From a virus, in IMG/VR virus record IMGVR_UViG_3300043786_000232, positions 1 through 24,295 of that record: a DNA stretch of 24,295 nt, one strand, 5' to 3'. This document shows, piece after piece, positions 1-5,510 of this stretch. Position numbers and translations under genes: made by a program. Below the pieces are notes generated by a model. That model saw only the letters and a list, made by a program, of their open reading frames with translations, was not told the origin of the DNA and ran no database searches. Each line of letters opens with the position of its first letter. The first letter of the stretch is position 1.

Positions 1-49
1 CATCAGAAAAGTGATGGGCTAATCGCTCGTCGGTATTTGGCACGCTCAT
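1..49 (-). CDS. Possible start of the next leftward gene (truncated by window edge)
   Basis: After the terminase large subunit stop, an ATG at 49-47 opens a frame that stays open to the window edge and begins MSVPNTDERLAHHF. There is no clear Shine-Dalgarno sequence. The frame is closed by a TGA a few codons upstream, so if this is a gene it starts here or at a nearby TTG/GTG. In podoviruses the gene after terL is often the portal, but sixteen residues cannot show that. It could also be chance reading of an untranslated leader. Confidence 0.3.
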   Translation of the reverse strand, partial: MSVPNTDERLAHHFSD

Positions 50-59
50 ATACAAAGCA

Positions 60-87
60 ATTCTATTTCATTTTCAATGGCTTGCAA
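60..87 (-). promoter_or_regulatory. Candidate leftward sigma70-like promoter
   Basis: On the minus strand TTGCAA (87-82) is followed after 16 nt by TAGAAT (65-60), matching TTGACA at 4 of 6 and TATAAT at 5 of 6 positions. The surrounding 1-113 stretch is AT-rich, unlike the terminase gene beside it. Transcription would begin near 53, only a few bases before the ATG at 49, so the message would be nearly leaderless or the true gene start lies outside the window. Sequence match only. Confidence 0.3.
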
Positions 88-106
88 TACCAAACATATA
101 TGCAAG
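81..106. repeat. Inverted repeat CTTGCA-N14-TGCAAG
   Basis: Perfect 6-bp arms (81-86 and 101-106) separated by 14 bp lie just past the terL stop and cover the -35 of the candidate leftward promoter. The spacing suits a protein-binding dyad better than an RNA hairpin terminator, as there is no adjacent U-run. Six-base arms can occur by chance. Confidence 0.3.
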
Positions 107-113
107 ATATAAA

Positions 114-1667
114 TTAAGCAAAAATATCGAAGTCCATCTTGGCCACTGTCATGCCGGGCGCTCTGCCGCCTAGCTGGTGGGTTCTTGTCATTCGGTTATA
201 TTCGCCGCCACCCAGCATCAGGTAGCCAAATGAGTCGCCAATGTGTGAGTGTTCGTTCTTGTTGGGTGCGTCTCTGAACCGCTCTTGCCCTGCGCCGACG
301 GCAACCCGCTTGAAGTGGTATCCACCGGCTAGAGATTTCCTCAGTAGCTTGCAGTTGCGGTTAACGATTAGCCCTGGCTTGCCGTCAATTAGGCGCTGCA
401 TGGGCGCTGCTGCGGCTTCTCGGCGTACTTTAAAGTCGTTGCTGGCTGTCGGCTGTGCGCGTAGACCAAGCGTTCTCAGGTAGTCAAATGCGGTGACTTC
501 ATAGATGCCATCACGCTGCATACCGGCTGGGTCGCCCCAAATCATAACCTGATGGTTTGGGTACCGCGCATTGAGTTCAGCGAGCAGCTGCTGGCCGAAG
601 CGCTCCAGACCCATATCAAAGGTGACAATCTCATGGTGGATCACCCAGCGGCCATTAGGCAAGCGCTGGCCAATGGTAGCCGCCGGGGTTAATCCGAAGT
701 CGAGTCCGAGCTGGATCGGCACATCAGGCGATACCTCGGTGTCACCAGACATCAGAGAGTCGTTATATTCCGGCCAGACGGGTCTACCCTCTTGCACATA
801 GGTGTAGAGCCCACCAGCGTAGCACTTGATCCAATCCAAGTTCTTACCTAGCAGCATCTGCTGGTAGTAACCACCCGGCAGGTTGTTGACATTCTCGGCC
901 TTGGGGTTGACCTTCCACCACTTGCCGGCAGAGAAGATATGATCGTTTGCCTCTGGGTTGTCTGGCAGATCGGCTGGATCGACTTCGGTAATCCCACCTG
1001 GCTGCTTCCAAAACTTCCAGGCGTAAGCGCCGGTCATCTTCTCCTTCTCGGCCATCTTATGCCACCAGTGGTCGTCATCCATCGGGTTGGTATCCATCCA
1101 GATACCGTGCCAGGTAGCGCCTCCGTCCCTCTTTGTGGGATAACGTCCTACCCGGTGCGTCAGACCGTCAATCACCGCCTTGGGCAGCTCCCGCGCCTCG
1201 TTGACCCACGCACCTGTTAGCTCCAAAGAGAGCAGCTTCCTGACATCTTTAGGCTGATCGAGCGCCAGAAAGATGACCTCCATGTCGATGCCTGCGGCCT
1301 CACCGCGGGCTGGTAGCCGGATATGGTGGGTAATCGGCGGGGTATAGAGCATCGGCCCGAAAGTAGACTCAGGAAAGAGATCCAGCCAGGTTTTGATGGT
1401 GGTGGTCTTTAGCATCGGGTAGCTGTTTCGCACCACCGCCCAGCGGGTATAGCGGATGTTATCAATCGGGCTCGGCTTCTGCTGAATCGCCTTGGTAAAG
1501 ATCTTGGCCGCACAGCCGTAGCTCTTGCCTGACCCCACCGGACCCATGATCCCCTGCACAAAAGCGTTGCTCTTGAAGAAATCGTAGATCACTGGGCTCT
1601 GGCTGAAGTCGAACCGCAGACCCTCGCTCGCTACCGTCTTGCTTGACTGCTCTTTTGTTTTTGACAC
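114..1667 (-). CDS. terL: Terminase large subunit (packaging ATPase and nuclease)
   Basis: This 517-residue protein is the motor that cuts concatemeric phage DNA and pumps it into the prohead. Walker A is GPVGSGKS at residues 42-49. The Walker B-type strand and catalytic Glu lie in LTGAWVNEARE (150-160), and the DTNP coupling motif is at 192-195. The C-terminal RNase H-fold nuclease shows its acidic residues in GLDFGLT (D323), WGDPAG (D379) and HIGDSF (D478). Length is normal for the family. The start is GTG at 1667, chosen for the GGAGG four bases upstream. It follows the small subunit after 18 nt. An overlapping reading frame at its 5' end is a shadow. Confidence 0.95.
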   Translation of the reverse strand: MSKTKEQSSKTVASEGLRFDFSQSPVIYDFFKSNAFVQGIMGPVGSGKSYGCAAKIFTKAIQQKPSPIDNIRYTRWAVVRNSYPMLKTTTIKTWLDLFPESTFGPMLYTPPITHHIRLPARGEAAGIDMEVIFLALDQPKDVRKLLSLELTGAWVNEARELPKAVIDGLTHRVGRYPTKRDGGATWHGIWMDTNPMDDDHWWHKMAEKEKMTGAYAWKFWKQPGGITEVDPADLPDNPEANDHIFSAGKWWKVNPKAENVNNLPGGYYQQMLLGKNLDWIKCYAGGLYTYVQEGRPVWPEYNDSLMSGDTEVSPDVPIQLGLDFGLTPAATIGQRLPNGRWVIHHEIVTFDMGLERFGQQLLAELNARYPNHQVMIWGDPAGMQRDGIYEVTAFDYLRTLGLRAQPTASNDFKVRREAAAAPMQRLIDGKPGLIVNRNCKLLRKSLAGGYHFKRVAVGAGQERFRDAPNKNEHSHIGDSFGYLMLGGGEYNRMTRTHQLGGRAPGMTVAKMDFDIFA

Positions 1668-1685
1668 GTTTCCTCCAGAGACTCA

Positions 1686-2099
1686 TTATTCTGCGTTAGG
1701 TGCGACCACGTTGACATCAATCACGCTAGGCTTGTCGTTCTCGTCAGGGTTGTCCAGCAATCCACTCGCCTTAGCCAGCAGACGCAAAACACCTACCTTG
1801 TCATACAACTCAATGTCCAAGAAACTGTTGCCATCCTTGTCTGTTCTGACCGATACCTTCTTAATGGCCTGCAAAGCGTGCTCAGGGATCTGGTGCGCCG
1901 CCTTAACCTTTACATTGCCGTCCTCGTCCCAATCCATAATGTCCGTGATCTTGGTATTGGCCATGCACAGCAAAGCGTAGCTGACCGCTTCTCGGTTTTG
2001 AACCAGGGTGTTAGAGCGCTCCAGCCTACGCTGAATTGAGCGCGTACCACCCCAGTTCGTCATAGGCGGGATAACCGTTGACTGCTTTCGGGAAACCAT
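1686..2099 (-). CDS. terS: Terminase small subunit (likely)
   Basis: This 137-residue protein lies directly upstream of terL and would recognise packaging-site DNA and load the large subunit. The segment with QIPEHALQAIKKV and the following KVGVLRLLAKASGLL resembles small terminases of environmental podoviruses. I cannot place the N-terminal DNA-binding helices by eye. In-frame TTG (2111), GTG (2108) and ATG (2099) are possible starts. I chose ATG 2099 because it sits just after the preceding stop with GGTGA at suitable spacing. Identity rests on position and on remembered family resemblance. Confidence 0.75.
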   Translation of the reverse strand: MVSRKQSTVIPPMTNWGGTRSIQRRLERSNTLVQNREAVSYALLCMANTKITDIMDWDEDGNVKVKAAHQIPEHALQAIKKVSVRTDKDGNSFLDIELYDKVGVLRLLAKASGLLDNPDENDKPSVIDVNVVAPNAE

Positions 2100-2104
2100 G
2101 TCAG

Positions 2105-2395
2105 TCACCAAGGAATGTCGTCATCAGGAGCAGCTACCTGCGGCTGAACCTGTGGCTGTGGCTGGTAACCGTTAGATTTGGCTTCACTGTGCGCAGATCC
2201 CCTAGAAACCTTCACCCCACCTATCTTAACCTTATAGAAGTCATCACCCGCCTGTGTCTTCTTAGGCGTTACCTCCAGCCAATGTATCGTGCCATCAGGC
2301 AACATAACATCACCCTTAAACTCAGCGTGCCAATCTTCCTTCTTATCCCTGTTGATAAACGCACTACCCTGACCGGGCTTGTGTTCATACGCCAT
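2105..2395 (-). CDS. Small protein with SSB-like acidic C-terminal tip
   Basis: This 96-residue protein has a polar, strand-rich front (an EWHAEF-like segment, then GDVMLPDGTIHWLEV and DFYKVKIGG), a Q/P-rich linker (about 76-90), and ends in DDDIPW. Bacterial SSB has the same plan: OB fold, flexible linker, and a DDDIPF tip that docks repair proteins. The fold itself is not proven. ATG 2395 is chosen over the upstream in-frame ATG (2407) because GGAGGT lies four bases before it. It sits immediately before the terminase genes and after a terminator hairpin. A role in single-strand DNA handling or partner recruitment during replication or packaging is inferred. Confidence 0.8.
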   Translation of the reverse strand: MAYEHKPGQGSAFINRDKKEDWHAEFKGDVMLPDGTIHWLEVTPKKTQAGDDFYKVKIGGVKVSRGSAHSEAKSNGYQPQPQVQPQVAAPDDDIPW

Positions 2396-2429
2396 AAAAA
2401 CCTCCATCTTAAAAAAGTGAGAAAAAATT

Positions 2430-2444
2430 GCGGGGAGTCCCCGC
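2430..2444 (-). terminator. Intrinsic terminator or attenuator ahead of the terminase group
   Basis: GCGGGG-agt-CCCCGC forms a perfect 6-bp GC stem with a 3-nt loop. On the minus strand it is followed by AATTTTTTCTC, then a second T-run. It closes the replication-gene block, yet the SSB-tailed gene starts only about 35 nt further with no promoter-like sequence between. It may therefore be a leaky terminator, attenuator or antitermination target. Confidence 0.65.
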
Positions 2445-2581
2445 TACGCCAACGCTGGGGGCGGGGGGCAAGGGGTGCCTTTCTGACAACAGGCATGCCA
2501 TAGTGGCAACGTAATCGTTTCCCTGGGCGTGCGTGCTTGCCTTCGATCAAATATGGACACGTCAACAACCCCCCCTGCCAT
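2444..2581 (-). CDS. Candidate 45-residue ORF ending at the terminator
   Basis: An ATG at 2581 is preceded by GGAGGT with 8-nt spacing, the best ribosome site in this stretch. The ORF runs to a TAG that abuts the terminator stem, the usual layout of a last gene in an operon. The product starts MAGGVVDVSIFDRRQ and is Cys/Pro-rich at its end (CC, then CPPPP). Several frames are open here because the DNA is GC-rich, so chance is a real alternative. No family recognised. Confidence 0.35.
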   Translation of the reverse strand: MAGGVVDVSIFDRRQARTPRETITLPLWHACCQKGTPCPPPPALA

Positions 2582-2607
2582 TTGCAGACACCTCCAGCCA
2601 CCCCCCC
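2457..2607. other. Clustered G-runs on both strands
   Basis: The plus strand has G5-C-G6-CAA-G4 at 2457-2475. The minus strand has two G7 runs, opposite C7 at 2569-2575 and 2601-2607, exactly 32 bp apart. GGACAC/GACACC words recur at 2555, 2587 and 2639. Such tracts can form quadruplex or stalled structures in single strands. The patch lies beside the replication-type gene. Seen directly; function unknown. Confidence 0.5.
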
Positions 2608-2687
2608 TGTCCAAAACCCATACGTTCGATTGCGATTTGGACACATCGGATTAGAGCCTCTACAAGCCTCGATCCAGCCTTACCCAT
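2562..2687 (-). CDS. Candidate 41-residue ORF after the replication gene
   Basis: ATG at 2687 begins MGKAGSRLVEALIRC and ends ...VSANGRGGC. The first half could form an amphipathic helix. It overlaps the next candidate ORF (2444-2581) by 20 nt and is overlapped upstream by a 23-codon frame. An AGG five bases upstream is a weak ribosome site. No family recognised, and it may be chance. Confidence 0.3.
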   Translation of the reverse strand: MGKAGSRLVEALIRCVQIAIERMGFGQGGWLEVSANGRGGC

Positions 2688-2751
2688 GTCTGCCTATTAC
2701 CTGCCCTGTGATCGTGCCTTGGCGGTACCTTAAATCGCGTTTAAACGGCAT
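2680..2751 (-). CDS. Candidate 23-residue ORF overlapping the replication gene end
   Basis: ATG at 2751 lies inside the last codons of the replication-type gene. It gives a basic peptide starting MPFKRDLRYRQG and stops 8 nt into the next candidate ORF. Spacing from the AGGTG upstream is too short for a good ribosome site. Translational coupling is possible; evidence is thin. Confidence 0.15.
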   Translation of the reverse strand: MPFKRDLRYRQGTITGQVIGRHG

Positions 2752-3676
2752 CACCTGTCCGTCCGGCATCCCGATGTAGCTGCATGATGGAGTCAATCAG
2801 CACTCCGGGTTGTGGGATTGGCAACCCTTCACCCTGATACAAGTTAAGCAACATTGCAATATCAGCATCTAGTTGTTCAATCGTTAATGGTTGCACAGAA
2901 CTTAACCTAAGTACTTCCTCCTTAGTTAAACCTTTAATCTTATGTTTAATAAAAACCTTAATATATTCCTCCTTAGTTGTTCTTTCCGTGTTCTGCTCAA
3001 CCTCATTAGGTTGCGCATAGGTTGCGTATGTATTGCCTACTTTTTCATCACTTGGTGCAACCTTATTGGGTTGCTTATGCTTGGCTTTCTTTGCGGCAAT
3101 CTCTGCTTTCATCTTAGCAACAGTTACGGTGTCCCCTGACTTTGGCATGGTGTATTCCTTTGGTGGTTGGGTTATAGGTTTAACAACTCCTTTAATCATC
3201 TCTTGGATGCGTCTTAGTCCTTCAGGATCGGGTGTCATATCGTTCATCTGCTCCTCCTTCATGTAGGGTGGTCTGGTGTCTTCAATGCGGCTGGTGACTG
3301 CAATGGCTGTCTCTGTGTCGATGGTCGGATCAAAGACAACCCGCATGGTGTCTGGCCTGATCCCTCGGTAGTGCCGGCTTACAACCTCAACATACCCGGC
3401 TTCCTTGAGCTTCTTTAGCTGCTTACTGATGGCCTGCCGGCTGACTCCAGCATCCTGAGATAAGCGCAGCTGGCTTACCCAGGTAACGCCTGCCCGGTTG
3501 CAGTAGCTGCAGACCAGGGCTAAGATCCGGAACATCCCGTCAGTCAGGCGCTTGTCCTGCAATGCGCGTATTGGCATCACAGCAACCTTGCGCTGGTCTG
3601 GCGTGGGATCCTTTTCCTTGACTCTAGGCTTCTTCGGTAACTTGAACTCAATCACATTGCCAGGCTGTGGAATCAC
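2741..3676 (-). CDS. Winged-helix replication-initiator-type protein
   Basis: This 311-residue protein has a basic N-terminus (PKKPRVKEK), then a winged helix at about 35-117. A conserved opening (LTDGMFRILALVCSYCNRAG) is followed by the recognition-helix region (SQDAGVSRQAISKQLKKLKEAGYVE) and a wing ending MRVVFDP. The remainder is charged, low in order and rich in K/Q/P. The layout resembles phage O-type or plasmid initiators, with DNA binding at one end and helicase-loader contact at the other, but a MarR-like regulator is an alternative. GTG 3676 overlaps the upstream stop (GTGA). The C-terminal half of the gene contains iteron-like repeats and an AT-rich tract. No separate helicase or loader is visible. 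Confidence 0.65.
   Translation of the reverse strand: MIPQPGNVIEFKLPKKPRVKEKDPTPDQRKVAVMPIRALQDKRLTDGMFRILALVCSYCNRAGVTWVSQLRLSQDAGVSRQAISKQLKKLKEAGYVEVVSRHYRGIRPDTMRVVFDPTIDTETAIAVTSRIEDTRPPYMKEEQMNDMTPDPEGLRRIQEMIKGVVKPITQPPKEYTMPKSGDTVTVAKMKAEIAAKKAKHKQPNKVAPSDEKVGNTYATYAQPNEVEQNTERTTKEEYIKVFIKHKIKGLTKEEVLRLSSVQPLTIEQLDADIAMLLNLYQGEGLPIPQPGVLIDSIMQLHRDAGRTGDAV
2889..3078. other. Candidate replication origin inside the initiator-type gene
   Basis: Plus strand: AGGTTGCGCAT (3008-3018) is followed with no gap by AGGTTGCGTAT (3019-3029), and GGGTTGCTTAT recurs at 3068-3078. Opposite copies give dyads CAACCT-cattAGGTTG (2998-3013) and GCAACC...GGTTGC (3058-3074). Another GGTTGC is at 2889. Next to them, about 2905-2978 is very AT-rich. 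Repeats plus an AT-rich tract within an initiator gene match the lambda O/ori plan. Part of the repetition follows from repeated QPN-[K/E]-V codons in the protein, so function is inferred. Confidence 0.45.
2915..2978. repeat. 13-bp direct repeat TTCCTCCTTAGTT, two copies
   Basis: Identical copies at 2915-2927 and 2966-2978 are 51 bp (17 codons) apart in the AT-rich part of the initiator-type gene. Read on the minus strand they encode the same TKEE motif twice, and each contains AAGGAGG, a full Shine-Dalgarno-like string inside the coding region. No start codon at good spacing follows either one. Confidence 0.6.
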
Positions 3677-3852
3677 TGCTCCAGCCCCTCAACTTCCATG
3701 AGCTTGATCAAAGTGAAAATAGCATTGGTCGGAATCGTCAACTCCTTGGCTGACCGGTTCTTTTGCAGGCAGATGGTCTGCCACTTAACCAGGGCGTTGT
3801 AGGCTTCCTGCACCGCAGCTCTAGCCTTCGGGCTCAGTTGTGGTTCGCTCAT
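3673..3852 (-). CDS. Small hypothetical protein, 59 residues
   Basis: The frame runs from ATG 3852, overlapping the upstream stop as ATGA, to a TGA overlapping the GTG of the replication-type gene. The product begins MSEPQLSPKARAAVQEAY and is mostly helical in appearance (KARAAVQEAYNALVKWQ..., then TNAIFTLIKLMEVEG). The tight overlaps on both sides and its helix-forming, protein-like composition argue that it is real although short. No family recognised. Its place just before the initiator-type gene suggests co-translation with it. Confidence 0.7.
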   Translation of the reverse strand: MSEPQLSPKARAAVQEAYNALVKWQTICLQKNRSAKELTIPTNAIFTLIKLMEVEGLEQ

Positions 3853-4217
3853 GTGTTCTTCTCCCTCAGCTTGGCTTCGATGGCTTCAGCAAACCATTTA
3901 AAACCTAACGGCAATCGTTTTGCTTCGCCGTCAGTTTGTGCTAAACAGTCAAACATTTCCTCATCCGTCAGCCCCTGCCAGTTGCGTTGTTGTGGCGCGG
4001 TGACGGTTAAAACGCCATCCTGCTTTGCACCGCACTTTGTGCATTCAACTTCCATCAGGTACTTGTCAGCCACCGGCTCCGGTTCAGGCTGCGCGAGTCG
4101 GGCGCGTAGAGTTTCGATTGCTTCCTGCGTTCTGGTTATCGGTCTGGTTTGTGCAACGTGATATTCCATCGCATCAAGCACCTGCTGCGCTTCCTCGCGG
4201 GTTAGTGTGATGGTCAT
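3849..4217 (-). CDS. Hypothetical phage protein with a CxxC pair
   Basis: This 122-residue protein has three parts. An N-terminal helix pair (REEAQQVLDAMEYHVAQ... EAIETLRARLAQPEPEPV) is followed by ECTKCGAKQ (a CxxC at about 59-62) and a C-terminal segment NWQGLTDEEMFDCLAQ...FKWFAEAIEAKLREKN. The helix-plus-LAQPEPEP pattern is common in small early proteins of environmental phages. I know no assigned function. One CxxC alone would need a partner to bind zinc. Four-base overlaps join it to both neighbours. Confidence 0.8.
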   Translation of the reverse strand: MTITLTREEAQQVLDAMEYHVAQTRPITRTQEAIETLRARLAQPEPEPVADKYLMEVECTKCGAKQDGVLTVTAPQQRNWQGLTDEEMFDCLAQTDGEAKRLPLGFKWFAEAIEAKLREKNT

Positions 4218-4429
4218 GGCAACAACCCCTTGATAGCCTTGATCTCCCAGCCGGTAATGTCATGCACCCGCAGAATAGTCTCAGCACCCACCGGCAACCG
4301 GTTGTGACGCAGCTTTGAGATCTGGCTCGCCTTTAACTCCAAGAACCTAGCCAGCTCGGCATCAGTCTTGAGCTTGTATTCCTTCATGATCTTGTCTAGC
4401 AACTGGTGTTTCTTACTTGGAACTTCCAT
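4214..4429 (-). CDS. Small helix-turn-helix protein
   Basis: This 71-residue protein is almost entirely one Cro/C1-like HTH. LLDKIMKEYKLKTDAELARFL is followed by the turn ELKASQISKLRHNRLPVG and ETILRVHDITGWEIKAIKGLL, so the recognition helix is near residues 32-42. It would bind operator DNA as a dimer, and its small size is Cro-like. It is embedded in the leftward operon, not placed divergently, so it may be a late-acting repressor of early transcription. A GGAGA ribosome site precedes ATG 4429. Target sites are unknown; the palindrome at 5750-5765 is one candidate. Confidence 0.8.
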   Translation of the reverse strand: MEVPSKKHQLLDKIMKEYKLKTDAELARFLELKASQISKLRHNRLPVGAETILRVHDITGWEIKAIKGLLP

Positions 4430-4682
4430 TTTTATATCTCCTCAACATGTCTTGTCGCAGCTTAAATCGAGCCTCTGAGCCGCGTTCTTTCTCAACCCCG
4501 TTCAGGTAGTCGAGCTTGGTTATCCGTGGCTTCCTAGCCTTGTCTGGTAGCTTTAAGGCATACCGGATCTCGCACTCATGCCGCCACTCTTCCGACCAGG
4601 TACAGACAGTCCTGCCGTCCAGCACTACTGGATCGGTAAATGGATGCATTCGCCCGCACAGTGGGCATGGCGCATCAGCCAA
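4413..4682 (-). CDS. Cys-rich small protein, possibly zinc-binding
   Basis: The protein has 89 residues counted from TTG 4682. Cysteines at about 6, 9, 27 and 37 (CPLCGRMHPF, then TVCTW and HEC) could form a treble-clef or ribbon zinc site. The C-terminal half is basic (RKPRITKLDYLNGVEKERG...LRRYKNG). The frame is closed upstream by a TGA and TTG is the only usual start codon available, with only a weak ribosome site, so the start is uncertain. It overlaps the HTH gene by 17 nt. No function known; nucleic-acid binding is plausible from charge and cysteines. Confidence 0.65.
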   Translation of the reverse strand: MADAPCPLCGRMHPFTDPVVLDGRTVCTWSEEWRHECEIRYALKLPDKARKPRITKLDYLNGVEKERGSEARFKLRQDMLRRYKNGSSK

Positions 4683-4762
4683 GGAATCGCCTGTGATACC
4701 GCCTGGTAGCCTTCACCGCAGAGATCCAGCCTAAACCGCTCGTCTTCCACATCCAAAAACAT
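4625..4762 (-). CDS. Candidate 45-residue ORF in an alternative frame
   Basis: ATG 4762 opens a frame reading MFLDVEDERFRLDLCGEGYQ and ending ...HCAGECIHLPIQ. Its composition looks more protein-like than the 37-codon frame it overlaps, with an acidic front and three cysteines. Its ribosome site is poor. It overlaps the Cys-rich gene (4413-4682) by 58 nt. The choice between this frame and the one starting at 4788 cannot be made by eye. Confidence 0.35.
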   Translation of the reverse strand: MFLDVEDERFRLDLCGEGYQAVSQAIPWLMRHAHCAGECIHLPIQ

Positions 4763-4788
4763 CGCAGGATCCGTTTAGTCTTGGCCAT
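4675..4788 (-). CDS. Candidate 37-residue basic ORF
   Basis: ATG 4788 overlaps the upstream TAA (TAATG) and has GGGAGG eight bases before it, a strong initiation context. The product (MAKTKRILRCFWMWKTSG..., then RRYHRRFLG) is very basic and unlike its neighbours. Good initiation with odd content, beside a better-looking frame starting 26 bases on, hints at a sequencing error, frameshifting or true overlap. Confidence 0.35.
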   Translation of the reverse strand: MAKTKRILRCFWMWKTSGLGWISAVKATRRYHRRFLG

Positions 4789-4985
4789 TACATTTTCCTC
4801 CCACGCAACATCCGGCAGGTTTCCCGCTCCCTCTGGGTGACATCAGGATGGAAAGACTCCAGCGCACAGATCCGCTGCCACTGCTCTGGTGTCTGCTTGT
4901 GCGGCATAACAAAGATTGCATACAGCAACCCGGTTGCAATGCCACCCGCCCAGACTCCGGCAACAATGTGCTGGCCGGCTGTCAT
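4788..4985 (-). CDS. Small single-pass membrane protein
   Basis: This 65-residue protein has one hydrophobic helix near the N-terminus (about 6-27, HIVAGVWAGGIATGLLYAIF). It is followed by a polar tail of about 38 residues (TPEQWQRICALESFHPDVTQRERETCRMLRGRK). Positive charges in the tail suggest N-out, C-in topology. ATG 4985 overlaps the upstream stop as ATGA. No family recognised. Its place among early genes, far from the lysis cassette, argues against a lysis role. Confidence 0.65.
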   Translation of the reverse strand: MTAGQHIVAGVWAGGIATGLLYAIFVMPHKQTPEQWQRICALESFHPDVTQRERETCRMLRGRKM

Positions 4986-5182
4986 TTGATCCTCCGCATC
5001 GCCTTGGCCTGTTCCAGCTGCTGCTCGCGCCGGATCCTGCGAAAACGCTTGGCCAGATCTGTGTCGCTAGCCGGGATGTACTTCCAATCGTCATTCCAAA
5101 CGCTAGCCGTCGGGTCCTTCTCCCGTGGCTTTGGCTTGGCCGCCTCCTGCTGTTGCGGCAGTGCTAACTTCAGTTTTTGCAT
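4982..5182 (-). CDS. Small basic hypothetical protein
   Basis: This 66-residue protein has a Q/A/K/P-rich first third (LPQQQEAAKPKPREK), a short aromatic segment (SVWNDDWKYIPASDTDL) and a strongly basic helical end (AKRFRRIRREQQLEQAKAMRRIK). The basic helix could contact nucleic acid. It begins at ATG 5182 after a G-rich ribosome site and overlaps the nuclease gene by 80 nt in another frame. No family recognised. It overlaps its downstream partner as ATGA. Confidence 0.6.
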   Translation of the reverse strand: MQKLKLALPQQQEAAKPKPREKDPTASVWNDDWKYIPASDTDLAKRFRRIRREQQLEQAKAMRRIK

Positions 5183-5510
5183 CGCTCACCCCCTCAAGTT
5201 GATCCCGCATCATCGGGATAAAGTTGTCTAACAACAGACAGACCCGCCAGGGCTGCCCATTGCGCCTGTAAACCAATACTGGAACCTCTCCAGGCTGGGC
5301 GCAAGCCTCCACCTGCTGACTCCATAAATCCATTTTCAAAGTCTCCTGCCGCTTAACTTCCAACCTGAACTTCTGGATCGTAATGTCGTCAGCGCCGTCC
5401 CTGGATTGCCCCAGGTTGCGCTTGACCACAAAACCCAGCTGATCAGTCAGCAGTTTGGCCAGCTCACGCTCCCCCGCAGAGCCCTTGTCCCGCTTACCTC
5501 GACCGTTCAC
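5103..5510 (-). CDS. PD-(D/E)XK-type endonuclease, resolvase-like
   Basis: In this 135-residue protein the first 100 residues carry the core of a restriction-like or Holliday-junction-resolvase-like nuclease. A helix with Glu (GSAGERELAKLL, E14) is followed by strands with SRDGADDITIQKFRLEVKRQ, giving D41/D42 and the E51-x-K53 catalytic pair, then a WSQQVEACA helix and a PVLVYRRNGQPWRV strand. The tail from about 105 is Ala/Gly-rich and probably disordered. It starts with GTG 5510 overlapping the RHH stop (GTGA). Resolving branched replication or recombination intermediates before packaging is the likeliest job, inferred from motif and context. Confidence 0.75.
   Translation of the reverse strand: MNGRGKRDKGSAGERELAKLLTDQLGFVVKRNLGQSRDGADDITIQKFRLEVKRQETLKMDLWSQQVEACAQPGEVPVLVYRRNGQPWRVCLLLDNFIPMMRDQLEGVSDAKTEVSTAATAGGGQAKATGEGPDG

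Noticed and set aside
1462-1686. 74-codon frame starting with ATG upstream of terL GTG
   Set aside because: It reads terL in another phase and covers its ribosome site. The product is Arg/Gln-rich noise.
2269-2646. 125-codon minus-strand frame spanning the SSB-tailed gene and the GC-rich gap
   Set aside because: It crosses the terminator and a better-supported gene with its own ribosome site. Its content is Trp/Arg/Gly-rich as expected from an out-of-frame GC-rich reading.
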